Of a DNA stretch of 38,424 nt, positions 1-13,300 are shown piece after piece. This DNA comes from Brachionus koreanus (lineage: Eukaryota; Rotifera; Eurotatoria; Ploima; Brachionidae), in assembly GCA_016987375.1 (NCBI GenBank), contig PJRA01000077.1:1190944-1229367 (forward strand). The letters are read 5' to 3'. The notes under the pieces were generated by a model. The model ran no database searches. It was not told the origin of the DNA and saw nothing but the letters and a program-made list of their open reading frames with translations. The position numbers and the translations under genes were made by a program. Each line of letters opens with the position of its first letter. Position 1 is the first letter of the stretch.

Positions 1-3000
1 TTATGCATCACCCGTTATTATGCAGTCGCCAATGGCAGAGTACCAAAATAAAAAAAAAGGACACGTGAACGGCTAAAGAGAAAATAAAATATTTTCTTAA
101 AAATATTTTTGTTAAATTAAAATTTTAAATATAATTGTTCGAAAGATTCAATTAATATAAATCAATATTGAATTTCAAAGACATTTTTTTTTAAATTGTT
201 TATTAAGAAAATTTTAACAATTTTCGACTAAAGAAATTGTCTTGAAAAATTTATCCTCAATTACTTGAAAAATTTATCCTCAATACGAAAATAATCAATA
301 TTTTTTTTAGCTAAAGAACAAAAGACTTGTAGTTAAAAAAAAATGAATAGAAAATTAGAAAATTTTTTTTTATTTCATGATATTTCAAACAGCCAAAACA
401 GTTTGAAATTTTTAAAATTAATTCATGACACTTTTATTTTAAAATTTGATTCAAATTAAACATAAAATGGTATTGAATTTTAAAAATAAATTAGAAAAAT
501 AATTCCAAAAATAACTTTAGATTTTATGAAAAAAAATTTGAATGAAAAACAGCTTTTAATTATTTTTTCTTTATTTCAAAAATTGATAAATTTAACTATA
601 TATTTATTAATTTAATGAACAATTAATTTGTCCAATTTATCTTGCTTTGCCTAGATGAGCACTTCATTTTCTTGTTTTTTAGCAAAACAAAATTTAGCAA
701 ATTAATTTTAAAGTTGAAAACTAGTGATAAATAATTTAGAATTTAAGTATTGAAATAATTAAACAATACTTTTCTTATTTTTCATATAAAAAAAACAAAT
801 ATTGCATTGAATAAAATTCTTTTCGCCGGTAGACAAATAATAGAGAGTTAAATTTAAAACAAATTCAGCGATTTAATTGATTACCTGATCCGTTTTTTCC
901 CTTTAATTCTAAAAAAAATGTTTTTTTTTTATATTTTTTTTTGAAATTATCTTCCGGAGGAGATCTTTTGTCTTTTTTCGCATACAATTAATACATCAAA
1001 TATTTCTTTTTCGATCTCATATTTCAAAATAAACAATTATTTACAAATACCTAGACTAAAATTTAAAATAGTAGCTTTAGAAAATATAAGATGCATTTAA
1101 AAATAAATTTTATACTTTTTAACTAAAATTAACCATATTTTTGATTCTTTTTTTTTGTTCAAATTTAATTTAATTAATGATAAGCTAAAAAATTTTAGAC
1201 TCAATAAAGGCTTGCTCTTAAAATTTTTTTAATCAGTCGATTGTTGTTTTAGTATTTTCGATCAATTAGAAAATTTTCAATTTACATAAATTAAGGCATA
1301 AAATCAATTTTTTTTTTCAATTTATGTTCAAAATAAATGTTTTAGAAAAAATCGAAAAAAATTGAATTTTTAAAAGTTTTTTTAAGCTTTTTGTAAAAGC
1401 TTAACCAATTCAAATGAGACTACTAATTTTAAAATATTTGTAGAAAAAATATAATTGATTTTAATCACTTAAAAGTGTAAACTTGTTGAATTATTCAAGT
1501 CAATTTTAAAAAGTAAGCTTAGTCAAGTGTATGCACAAATTCCGGCAAAATTTAGTCTAAAATTAGGTAAACAGGAAATTAAAATGTGGAATAAATAATT
1601 TTATTAATCGATTGTATTTTATTGACTCAATTAGCTTTAATTAAGTGTATGTCAGAAAAATTTTTAAATTCTGGATAAAATCTTAAAAACAAATAGCGCT
1701 TAAAATCAACGTATCCGGGTAAAGTTTCATAAATTTTAGAGAAAAAATCGATTTTTTTAAATAAAAATATTATAGACTAAAATGGGCAATAAATATTTAC
1801 CATATTGAAATACTAGCGCTTATTTGTGCCCTTGTCATGTCAATTCCAATCAGACAAATATTAATAAAATAAAAGAATAAATAAATAATTGAAAGTGTAA
1901 ATTGAGATTGACAAAGCAAATAATTTATTAAAAATTTAATTTGTTTTTATTTAATAAAATTTAATTTTTTAGTTTAAAGTAAACAAACTAATTGAAAAAA
2001 CAAGTTTGAAATTATGTTTGAAATTTTAGTCAATATTTCTAAAACAGATTTTTTTATATCACGCAAACATTGATAAAAAAATACATTGCTTTTCAGACCT
2101 AAGAGTATCTTTTTGCGCATTTTTTATTAGGATTAATTTTTTACTTGATTAAACTAGCCACAGTTGGCGAAATAATGCTATTAAATGAGTAATACCAACA
2201 AGATGCGATGCGTTAGAAAAATTCATAGACTTAAAAGCTAAAAGCTTCAATTTAAGTTGCTTTAAATAATCTGGCACTTTTGAGAGATTCTTAATTAGCA
2301 AATTGAGCACTTTGTTCAATTAAAAGACGTTCAAGAAAAATTTTATACTGATGACGAAGTATGAGAAAATAATCCACCTGCATCACTTTCATAACTTAAT
2401 CAAATTTGTCAAATTTAATATATAATAAAATTAAAAGTATTAAACACTCTCTAAGTCTTTTGTCAAGTTAATAGAAAAAAAAATTCAAAATAAGTTTTTT
2501 AACAGCTGATAAACCGGATAGGAAAAAAGGAGTATGATGAAAAGTGATGAAACTTGGAGACACTTAACATTCGAAAAAATTTTAAAAATATCAAATTTTT
2601 TTCTTATTAAATTACATCACAAAATTTTTGGAATGAAATCGATTTTTTTATGAGTTAATAATTAATTTTTTCATTCAAAAGAAAACAAACTCCATAGAGA
2701 TAAAACTTTGGTTTATCGAATGAATGCTATTCCTAAGCGAATAGTCTAATCGATTAAGACTTAACATTCACTTTATTTTAAATTGATTTCCGGATTTGAA
2801 GTTTTCAAATAATTATAAAACCTTGCCGAAATTGCATGCTATAAGAATAATAATCCTTTTTTAAGAAAAAATCGATCTTGCAACAAAAAAAATTATGGAT
2901 ATAGTGGAAAAATGCTACACAATTAATAAACTTTTTTACCTCAGAATTTTAGCTTTGGATTTGAAAAGGCTTTGTGGAAAATTTAATGATGTTAAGAGAA

Positions 3001-3211
3001 TGTTTTTAAAAAATTTTGGTTTGCAAAAAATCTTAGAGATTGGTAACCAAATTCTAAATTTCACTGGAAGATTTCATAATTTCCAGCGTCAAACACAAAG
3101 TGTGCAAAGACTTCGTCATCAGTATCCTTGGAAACTTAAAGATATATATAATATTTAAAAAATTTTACCTTTTTTTTTTAATTTTTTTAAAAAGAAAATT
3201 TAGATTTAAAA
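1..3211. other. AT-rich intergenic region, no supported gene
   Basis: The stretch is dominated by A/T runs and short chance reading frames. A direct tandem duplication of a 22-23 bp unit (CTTGAAAAATTTATCCTCAA plus 2-3 bases) sits at about 241-285. An 87-codon frame at 2895-3158 is treated separately as a weak candidate. I see no other coding, RNA or mobile-element signal. The last part presumably holds the promoter and 5' leader of the coiled-coil gene that starts at 3212. Confidence 0.6.
2895..3158 (+). CDS. weak hypothetical 87-aa ORF
   Basis: This single open frame runs from an ATG to TAA and ends 53 bp before the start codon of the coiled-coil gene. Its second half is noticeably less AT-rich than the surrounding DNA, which is the only reason to list it. 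The peptide is basic and Leu/Lys/Asn-rich, with no motif, signal peptide or family that I recognise. In DNA this AT-rich several frames of this length are expected by chance within 38 kb. It could be a small gene, part of the leader of the next gene, or noise; noise is the most likely. Confidence 0.2.
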   Translation: MDIVEKCYTINKLFYLRILALDLKRLCGKFNDVKRMFLKNFGLQKILEIGNQILNFTGRFHNFQRQTQSVQRLRHQYPWKLKDIYNI

Positions 3212-5595
3212 ATGAGTGAGCAACCATCACAAAGGATTTCGAGCGCAAGAGCTGCTAGTGCCAAGCTAAATGCCAAAATAAACAGTCAAAATTCTACTGA
3301 GAAGAAAATAGACGATAACGTACTTAATAGATTTATCGAAATACAAGCGGAAATAGAGAAAAACGATGCGGATGGCGTGTTCCAAGGTCTCAAAATGGCT
3401 GAGGAAGAGTTTGAGGCGTTAGAAAAGAGCAAACGTCAAGCTGAAATAAATCACAAGGTTCTTACTGAACAGACCAATAAAGAAAAACAAGATTTCGAAA
3501 ACATTTCTCAGCCTACGGTTCAAAGTTTTTTCCGTTCCAAGCAAGCTCATAACCAAGCCATTTCCAAAGAACAGCATGAGTATTTGCAAGCATTGAATCT
3601 GCTGGAAATATCTGCCACTGAGCTTAAAACAATAACTGCTCAGTACGAGCTAGGCAGGCAAAAGCTAGAAAATTATAAAAAAGAAAATCAATTAGCTATC
3701 GAATTGTATAATGAACAAATGACCATTTTGTGTAAATATATATTTATATATATATTATTCAATTAATATTTAAATTAAATTTGATCATTTAATTTTTTTA
3801 AGATTCGACCTTTGATGGTGATTACGGAAGCGATTTGGAAAATCAATTGGAAAAAGAAGTAAAGAGATTGAGTGATTCTAAGGATCAATTGAGACAAGCA
3901 TTGCACAAATGGAGCAATGCTCGATTTTTGCTTGTCTATGCTTATAATCAAATACAGACATCGGAGCAAAAATGGTCCGAAATGATGAGATTAGATATAA
4001 AGTAGGTTTATGTTTTAGAAAAATTTATTTTAACACGTGAGTTTAATTGTCTTTGGTTTTTGTTTGATTTCATGTCTCATTTGCATTCACAAAGTAAAAT
4101 TGTTTTCTAAAATTAAATTAAAAATATTTAGAAAATGTTTCGGGTTTACTTTAGCATATTTGATAAATTCAAATTTTTTTTTGGCTTGAAATAAATTTTA
4201 TTTAAAAAAAAATTATAATTATTATGATAACTTTTCATAAAAGTATGTTTTTTGAAAAAATATTTTCTTTTTAAATACATTGGAGATTTTGGTTTTGTGA
4301 TATTTAGAAAAATAGAACAGACTGTTATAACTTTTGTAAGGTGCATATTTAATATTTGATTTTACCAAATTTTATTCAACTTTTTGTAATTTTCTAAATT
4401 TTTCTAAAAGGAGGGCTGAAAAAGAGAGCTAAAATCGCTTGAAACTGCCCTGGATTCTATATCCAAATTATTTTTAAAATATAAATATGTATAAAAATTT
4501 GCACATCATTAGCATACTTAAACTATTGATGCAACTTTGTGGTTTTGACTATGGATAAAAAAGTTATAAGCTTTTTTACCGAAATATTTATATTTTTGTT
4601 AAAAATCAAAAATTTTTTTTTTTTCTTTGTTTAAAATTGAATCAATAATTGTTCAAACTCCCATAAAAAGAACATTTTTTAATACTGCTTTAGATAAACA
4701 ATTAAATTTAATTTACTTTTATTGACAAATTATTTTTTAAAAGTTTAGGAGCTCATTTTAACAAAATTAAATAATATTTGACTTAAATAATAAAATTAAA
4801 AATTATCAAGTAATCCGGAGAAAGTTATTTTTGCAACTGAAGTGCGCAACAATCTAGTTGCTTCAAATCAGAATTTGATAAATACAAAAACATACTTGAA
4901 AAATATTACTTTGCCCTATTGCACCGATGAAGACCTAAAATCTCTTCAGGCTCTTGCGGCAGGCACCTATGAGGATATGCAGACTCACCAAAGGCAAAGA
5001 TATGCTCTCAATATAATACAAGTACTTAGACAGAGATGTGCTGCTCTTTATCAATGGTTTGATCAAGTAATTGGAAAAAATGTAATTATCATATTTTTAA
5101 AATTAAATTTTAGGTAATCAAAGATAGTTTAGTTGTCGACTATTCTAGAGTGAAAATTGACTATGATCAAAAGTCGAAAGAATTAAAGATGGAAAGGATA
5201 AGATTATTGCAGGAAAAAATAAAAGAAAAAACTGGTAAAGACGTCAAGATAAATCTTTACGGTTAGTTTCATTTTAAATTATTTTTATATTTTGTTTAAT
5301 CGAAATCTTTTATTTTCAAGAAAAATCGAATGATAAGGATAATTTGGATGCATTATTAAATGATCCGTTTAAGACTGGGGGAAACAATTCAAATCATCAA
5401 ATTTCTGAAAAACCAATCAATAGCTTAGATTTGCCGCCACCGCCTTCTAGAGATCAAATTTTGGGAGATGTTGAAGAGATTAAAAAACAATATTTTCAGC
5501 AAAAAGACGATTGGAATCGTCACTTGGACTCAAGTAAGAGAGATGCTGATGAAAAATTACAAGAAATGTTGAATAAATATAAAAAGCCAGAGTAA
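3212..5595 (+). CDS. conserved coiled-coil protein, 465 aa, five exons
   Basis: Exons are 3212-3731, 3803-4001, 4811-5066, 5114-5261 and 5321-5595. All junctions are GT/AG and the phases match (1, 2, 0, 1). The ATG at 3212 is preceded by an in-frame stop. The N-terminus is Ser/Ala-rich. Residues about 40-175 and 175-240 are long charged Glu/Lys/Gln helices typical of coiled coils. A middle block carries a conserved-looking PYCTDEDLKSLQ segment and QWFDQVIKDSL across the exon 3/4 junction. The C-terminal part has a short proline run (PPPP, about residues 413-416) and ends in another Glu/Lys helix. There is no signal peptide or membrane segment, so a soluble intracellular scaffold is likely. 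It resembles conserved uncharacterised animal coiled-coil proteins, but I cannot name the family, and a BAR-like helical fold is only a thought. A possible AATAAA lies near 5706. Confidence 0.8.
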
Positions 5596-7350
5596 AACTA
5601 AATATTTTTTTACGCTTATTTTCTTAATTTCTATTTAGTTAAAATTTAATGATGCTGTAATTACGGTGCAAAATTGATTTTTTATTTTTCTTATTCATAT
5701 ATTTTAAATAAACTTTTAAATAGATTATTAATCTTTTAATTAGTCTTGGATATAAAAAATTTAAAAAAAAAACTTCAAATAATTAAGTCTTTTATTTTTT
5801 TTTAAATTTTTCATTTTCAAAATCATCTTTTTTAAAAAAACTTCTTAATTGTTTATTAATTTAATAGGTTTTAGATTAGAGTGGCATTATGTTTTATTTT
5901 GACGTAATTAAAAGCTTTTGACTTCAAATATTGGAAAAATTATAATTATAATGTATAATAACCAAATGTTAATTTTTTTAAATCATGATTTCATGATACT
6001 TATTTCAATTAAGAAGTTTCATTTTTTTACAAGCTTTTTAGAAGGATTCTTTGTTCTAATCAGCTTTGAATAAATTTCAATTGAAGTTTAAAGTTAATTC
6101 TATACTTTAAAATTTCTAATTTATAAATTATTCAAATCTATTCTTTAATCATAAGTTTAAATATTATTACCAAAAAATCCAAAATAAAATTTCATTTAGA
6201 GTAAGATTTATTTTAATTAAAGGAGAAGATTTCAAAATTGAATACATTAAGGAGATGTCAGTTTACTGAAAAAATGCTAATTTCTTTTTTAAAAAAAGCA
6301 TGCTTAGAGTTCTAAAAATTTGATTCAAAAATTGAGTTATTGACTTTCAAAAAACAGGCAACTTTTCAAAAGCATGTGAATTCTTAAGGTATTGCTTAAT
6401 GCCATATTTAACCATGCATTTCTATAACTTGTATGCTCTCTCTTATAAATCTTTTAATAGAGGATTACATGATACCCTTGACTTTTAACTTGGTTAAATT
6501 AAAAGTATCGATATTTTTAAAATTAAAATTTTTTTTTGAATAATTATTTTAAATAAGTTAATTTTGATCGCAAGATCTCGTTCAATAATTTACCATTAAG
6601 AATACATAAAGGGATCTTTTTTGCTAAATAGTACATCAAATAAAGCAGATAAACTAAATGTAAATCAAATATGGAGAAATTAAAATTTTCTAAGAAGTAG
6701 TCAGTAAAATGATAAATGAATTACACAAAAAAAAACATAGTAGATTTTTATGGTCTCATTGACAATCCAAGAAATCTTTAAACCTGAGTTTGTAGATCAC
6801 TCAATTTTGGAGCAATTTCAAAACTTGCCTTTGACTGAATTCCAATAGAAATATGAATCTTTAGAATTTTTCTAATTTCTATTTAACTGAATATCTTTTT
6901 TATATCTACTGCTCTCAGTGGGGTTAAAAAAATTACTTTCAATTGAAGTATAAAAATGTCTGCGAGGTTTAATTAGATAAGATTAGAGGATATCATTTAA
7001 TCATGAATCTAATTTTTTAATGAAAAAAAAGATGGATAACTTCAAAAAATATAAATTGCCATCAATTTATTTCAAGATAAACTGAAAATTAAAATCAATT
7101 TTTTAATTAGTGGATGTATTTGCTAACAATTATCAAAAAAATATAGTCATCAACAGCAAATTTTAAAAATGCATCATATTTTATAAAAAAAATATTTATA
7201 AGAACTAATTTCTTTAAATTATTTCTAATTGAATTGCGGATCTAAATTTTTACTGAGAAATTTCATTAGACCAAATGATTATTTTACGGGTTCGGTTTTT
7301 ATTTAAAATCGAATCATTCGATATTTACAAAAAAAAATCAATTACAAAAA
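5596..7350. other. intergenic region between convergent genes
   Basis: This spacer lies between the stop codons of the coiled-coil gene (+) and kindlin (-), which converge. It is AT-rich with no reading frame worth listing. A TTTATT at about 7298-7303 reads AATAAA on the minus strand, about 50 bp past the kindlin stop, and is a plausible polyadenylation signal for that gene. Nothing else stands out. Confidence 0.55.
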
Positions 7351-10300
7351 TTAGCGTTTTTCTGTTAATTTAAAAAAAATATCCTCATCAATTGCAGATG
7401 TAGTTGTACCATCAGGCTTTGGAGATTGACGAAGAGACAGATAAATGTATCCACCAATAAATTCATTCAAAATACGTGCTTCACAATTCAAACACAAAAA
7501 TGTGAGCTCACCATCATCAAAAACAATGTCAAACTGTTTTATATCCCAGTTGACATTCCATGACTTCATTGTGTTGAATCGCCAAGTCTTTAATGTTTCG
7601 CCTTCAGGACTGATCCTCAACAACCGATTGCTCGTTACTCCTATAACTTCCTTTTTTTAATTAAATAAGATTTAGTTTTTCAAAAAAATAAATTAAAAAT
7701 ACTTCTTTATATCTAGAGCCTTTTATTTTTACAGCAAAATATGTAATACCGTAAGAGGGTAATCCTTGCCATTCTTTGATATACCTCCATTTTGCTTCAT
7801 TAATGTTCAAATCGCTTATTGTAGAATAGGCACCAAGTATTCTGTCATTTAACTTTAAAAAAAAATATGTGTTTACTTTGTATAATTTAATTTGTAAATT
7901 AAAAAGTTCTAAAATAATTAATTCATAAATTTTTCTCTTTGCAATAACCTTTTTTCAACAATTTTTTTGTTTTTATTTTTCAATACTAATATTTTTCTTA
8001 ACTGTAACTTTAAATTAATTTACTAAAAATTCGAAAGTACAAATTAACTTAAATTTTATTGATTCTATCTCTGTTTTTTTTTAAAATAGAGGTTAAAAAT
8101 AACACAAAAACATGTCACACTACTTTTCCAAGCGCTGGTGTTAGAAGCTTAGTCTCACAATCGACCATGAAGAGGTACCACTATAGCCGAATCCTACCTT
8201 TTTAGACATCAATCTGGATCCAAAACTTGCCCATAATGTCCATCTACAAGACTTCATGAAGAAATATACATTAAAAATGAATCTTATTCGCAAAATTAAA
8301 AGCTTTAAATGGAGTTCAATCAATTTGACAGTTTAAAATTTATGTAAACGAGAACTCAAATTGAATTAAACTCAAACGAAATCAACGATTACTTTTCTAA
8401 AAGACCTAATGCAACACAACAAAAATTCTGAACCATTTTTTAAAAGCTCTAGCGTTTAAATACAAAAATATTGCAAACAAGCTGGCTGAAAAGAAGGTAC
8501 TTTGTCGTTCGAGGTTGATAAGAGAAACTTTTAATTCAATATAGAAATAAACTGAAAAATATACCTTTATTTAAAATGTTTTCTATTTGATACAAAACTG
8601 TTTAGAAAAAATTATGAACTTCCTGAAAATCGCACAACTTTCATCTGATAAATTAAAGTAACTTGCTATAAATTGATTTAAAAATTAAAAACATGAAAGC
8701 TTAAGATTTTATTGTGCTCAAAAAAATAACTTCAAATGCACAGCTCATATAAAAGTTAAAAACAGCAGTTTAAATGCTGTTTAAATGGTGATCATTTTTG
8801 TCAAAGCTTGGGTGATGCTGACGTAAAATGTTTAATTGCAGAACAAAAGCTCAAAAATGGCAATTAAAAAAACAAAAAATTATCTTTTTTATAAATTATA
8901 AAAATCTTTGGGTAAGTGATATGTCTGTTAGTCTACGAAATTGGCCTGATTCCTTAGATTAACTTCAGAGGAGATAAGTGAAGACAAAGATCGAGATTGT
9001 TTATATAAACGTTTATTTAAAAGGCTGTTTCAAAATAGGAAAAATCATAAAGATTTGTGACTTATGATTTATGACTCAAAAAGATATAATCTAAATAAAT
9101 TGTAAATAATATTAAGGATAATTTAAATGGTTGTAATGGTTATTTTCATACTGTAACATATCTAAACCAACTTAATTCCTTTTTAATTAACACTTGTTTT
9201 TTTTCACTTCAGTATATTCTTGCTCCAATTGTTAAAAATTATTTAAAAAAAAATAATACATTATATTATTAACAAAAAATATTTTTTATTTCAGTACAAA
9301 AAGCTTAAATTTTTGCTCAGCATATTTTTGTCAAATACTTAACTTTTCCTTTAAATAATATATAAATATGCAACATTCATTCAGATTAAATGAGAAAAAT
9401 TAATTGTTCTAATTCTTTAATTAATTATTTAATTATTTTTTAAATTAATTTTTTTTAAAATCAAATAGGAAATTTTAGCTTTTTAATTTAAATTTAAAAT
9501 ATAGTAATTATTTTCATTGTTAAAAGGCACTTTTTAACTAGATAATTTAACTTAACTTGGCAAAATAATTCAAAATTTGTTTTGCCATTTCTGTAAAGTT
9601 TATCGTATAATTATCATTCATTGCTAATTACAAATTACTTGACCATTTTTCATATCATACCATATTATTGAAATACTAATCTGATTTTTTTTTGATAAAA
9701 CTAAAAATTATTTACTAACTTGTTTTAGTTTGAACTTTTTTATTATACGAATCGGAAGCAAATTTGTCGCTTGAACTTCACTTGGATCCGAATCAAGACT
9801 ATTTATTTGATTTGTTGACTTGTTTTCGTTGCTCAAATGAGAATTGGAGCTTTTAAAATTTTTGGTTTGTTGCATATTGAGTAAATTAAGTATTGATTTA
9901 ATTTCGAGTGAATACGATAAATCAGACAGAGGTTTTGCTTTTGATGCAAGTTTAAACGCACTCATCCAATTTGCATAGGATTGCTCACTTTCGCATCTAA
10001 TAAAAAGTTCGTTAACGCCTTCTGGCGAAGGGACTCGTAAAGTTATTCCAAATCGCCGATGTGATAAATTCACATCGGGTACTACTTCACAAGATTTGAG
10101 GTTTATTTTGTCAATAGGTTTTCCATTAGCGTCTTGTTTTGACTTAAAATAGCTCAAATAGTGACTGTCATCTAGTATAAAATAAAATGGGCGAAATTTT
10201 TTAAAAGTGTATTTTTGATGCTTCATTAACAAAAGAGTTTCTTCCAATTGATTGTTTGATTGAACTTTTTTATTTTTTTCTTGAGGAGCTCTGGTGCAAT

Positions 10301-13300
10301 TATCTACTATATCAAGTGATTTTTCCAACTTATTCAATGCTGTTTCGATATCGTCCTCTTCTTCTAACATATCGGCATTTTCTCCTGATTTAGGATATTC
10401 AATATCTTCTATTAGAAGCGGATTATTGCGATAAAGACTTGTTTTGCTCAAAGTGCTATCTTGGGCTGAAATTCTACTCATTTCTGTATTTGATTTCACA
10501 TTAAGAGACCTTGTCTGTAATTGAATTTGAAGCTGAAAAAAAATTAATTAAACTAGTTATCATTTTTTAATTATAAAAATAATGAAAAGTACATAATGAT
10601 TAAAAAATATTTTGATAAAACCTAAACAGAAATATTCCTTCTAAAATTGAAAGTTAATTGATTCCTTTAATAACAAATAAGATATATAATATGTAGCCAC
10701 AAGTTTGACGTGACACACAACTTTCGGCTTACTCATTTTGGCCCTGGTGTCACCAGCAAATAATAATTAACCCTATTCTATCCTAGCGGATAATGGGGAG
10801 GCGCTCTTTTCCTTTTAAAGTACCTTTTTATGACACAGAGGCTACTGCATCGAATTAATCATCTACACTGCAATTATTACCCCATTTTTAAAATAACTTA
10901 TTTTAACTTAAAAGTTAAAGTCAAAAAATGTTTAGCTGACCGGTGGCGTGACCACGAGTCAGTCAGTTTTTATTAAGAAAATAATAAAATAAAGCCAAGG
11001 CCTAGAACGGCTGCTTTCCAAATATTAATTCATTTGGATTTAAATAAAGAAATTATTAAGCCTAACTGAACGCAATAATATAAACCTAGAAAATTTTGAA
11101 AATTAGCTTATTTTTGATAAAATAAGGATCTTAAACGAAATTAAAAAATTCACCAGGATTGAGAGTAAACGTTTTAGAATTTTTAAATGTTACAAAAAAA
11201 TACTTAATGTTGTATAAGAATCAGATTTAAGTATTCGTTAAGCAGTACTAATCAATTAAGAATAAATTTTACAAAGCTGTTTCGCTTTAAAATTATATTT
11301 CAAGTAAAATTTTTGAGTTAAAGCTCGATCTATCTAATAACGGTTAACTTCAAAAGTCTATTTAATTGTTAAAATTTTACAAAAAAGGATAATTTAATTT
11401 TTCTTTTAAATATCAAATCTATAAATTTTTATTAAAATTTTTATTGACTGTAATCCCATATGCTCTCATAATTTGTTTTAACAATTTTGACCAAAAAAAA
11501 ACACAGACTAATTGGTAATGTAATCAAATGTTTTAAAAAAAATGGTATTTTTAATTGATTGTGATTTAGCAAAATCAATTACAGGCACTTATTTATATAG
11601 GTCATAGTTTTTAAAACTTCATTAGAGTATAAAGCAAGATAGCAATTATTTATCTAGTAAAATATTCTTCATCAAAAGTGTCTACTATCAAAAGGAAGAA
11701 GCTGATATAATTTTTTTTTAAGGAATAATAAATTTTTATTTTCTTTACAAATTAACTTATTTGAAAAAAAACCAAAAAAATTTTACATCGAGCTTAAAAA
11801 CCTATTGATGAAGCCCCTAAATCATTCCTTTGATAAGATCCTTTGTATGTAATTATATTCATTTTTATAGATACATATTTTCTACAAATTAAAAATTTTT
11901 TATTTTGCACTTTTTTTTTCAATTACCCAAGCAGTCATATTTTTAATGAATTGATATCTAATGACTTGGGACCCATTTTTTGCCCATTTTTTACCCATTT
12001 GAGAACTTCTAATCAAAAAAGACAGTTAGTTGCAATGTCTATTTAATTGTTTTACGGAACACAAAAGCTATAAAAATCTTTTATCATGGTGAAGATTTTT
12101 TCTCCAATACAACCATTATAAAAAAAAGTATTTTAATATATTTGCGAATTAATTATTCCCACAAAAAACTTGATTAATCATTTGCAAAAGATTTATGAAT
12201 GTCATAAACGAATCTCAAAATGATTAAAATACTTCTATCAAATCAATTAAAATTATTGTTTTTTATTCAAAAGTAAATTAAAACTTTAAATTAGTTTTTG
12301 TTTTTTTTGCTATTTTTATGGTTATAGAACTAGCATTAATTGAAAAAAATCTATTTAAGCTTCAGACTCAGATACTTTCTTAAAGAAAAAAATTAATTTT
12401 AATATTTTATTGTGAATCATTGCCTACTTATTTTAAAATTCGAAGCTGTTTCTATGAAATTTTATTCATTTTTATTGTAATAAGTATTTATGTAATAATT
12501 TTATTAATTGAGTTCAGATAATTGTACATTCAATTGTTGAAAAATTAAAATTAATAATAAAGAAGCTATTTAACATTAGTTTCTTAATTATTTTTTCTTT
12601 TTTTAGGCTAGAAGTGGCCAATACTAATAGAGTTATGGTTTAAAATTATTCTTATTTGTGTTATAAATGCGAAAATTCAGATCCTAACAGGTCTGAATAA
12701 AAATATCAAATAAAGGTTTATAACGTACCTGTAAAGCAGCAAAATTGACTAGCTCTTGCTCAGTGCAATCAATCTCCTCGGTAAGTATTGCCCATTTAGC
12801 CTGCTCGTAAATCTGATTCATTCGAACTGCATCATTTTTTAAATTCAAATCAAAAAAAGCAAAATATTTAAACTTAAGAAAAACAATGTCATTTTCCTTA
12901 ATATTTTGTTCCATCAGCGATTTAGATGAGTCGAGCCATCTACTATTTACTCTAGTCTTATCAAATATACTCTTATATCTAACTGTATTGTTGATTAAAT
13001 AATCATGGGCGCAAACAATGGGACTGTATGTTAAATTGATCAAATCTATGTCGGTATGACCTATACTTTCATTGCCAGACAAACTCAAGGACTTTTCTCT
13101 TCGGTCACGTGATTTATTTCGTGAAAATGAAGAGTTATTCGACGAGTTGTTCAAAGTAGAAGTTCCACTTGATATTGATCCTGTTTCTTTTGGCCTATTC
13201 TCAATTGTTTTGGTCTCATTTATTTTATCACTCAATTTTTCTTTATTCAAACTAGAACACTTAAGCAAGGACATTTCCTCAGCATGTCGCATGCTAAATT

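Larger units (their letters stand above)
10533..12728 (-). other. kindlin intron 1 (2196 bp)
   Basis: This intron lies between the exon encoding F0/F1 and the exon encoding the PH-containing F2. It holds one copy of a dispersed repeat (10762-10884, separate entry), a strong small hairpin at 10936-10962, and a 13-bp palindrome CTGGTGTCACCAG at 10744-10756. The rest is simple A/T-rich sequence. A 67-codon plus-strand frame at 11843-12046 is composed almost entirely of Phe/Ile codons and is not convincing. Confidence 0.7.

Noticed and set aside
3121..3130. GTATCCTT, a U12-type donor consensus
   Set aside because: No U12 branch-point motif (TTCCTTAAC-like) precedes a usable AG before the 3212 start, and the phase would not fit, so the match is probably chance.
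8141..8323. 60-codon minus-strand ORF as a transposase or extra kindlin exon
   Set aside because: The flanking kindlin exons join directly in phase with no missing family sequence, and the peptide has no recognisable motif.
11843..12046. 67-codon ORF in kindlin intron 1
   Set aside because: It consists mostly of Phe/Ile codons from T-rich DNA; chance is the simplest explanation.
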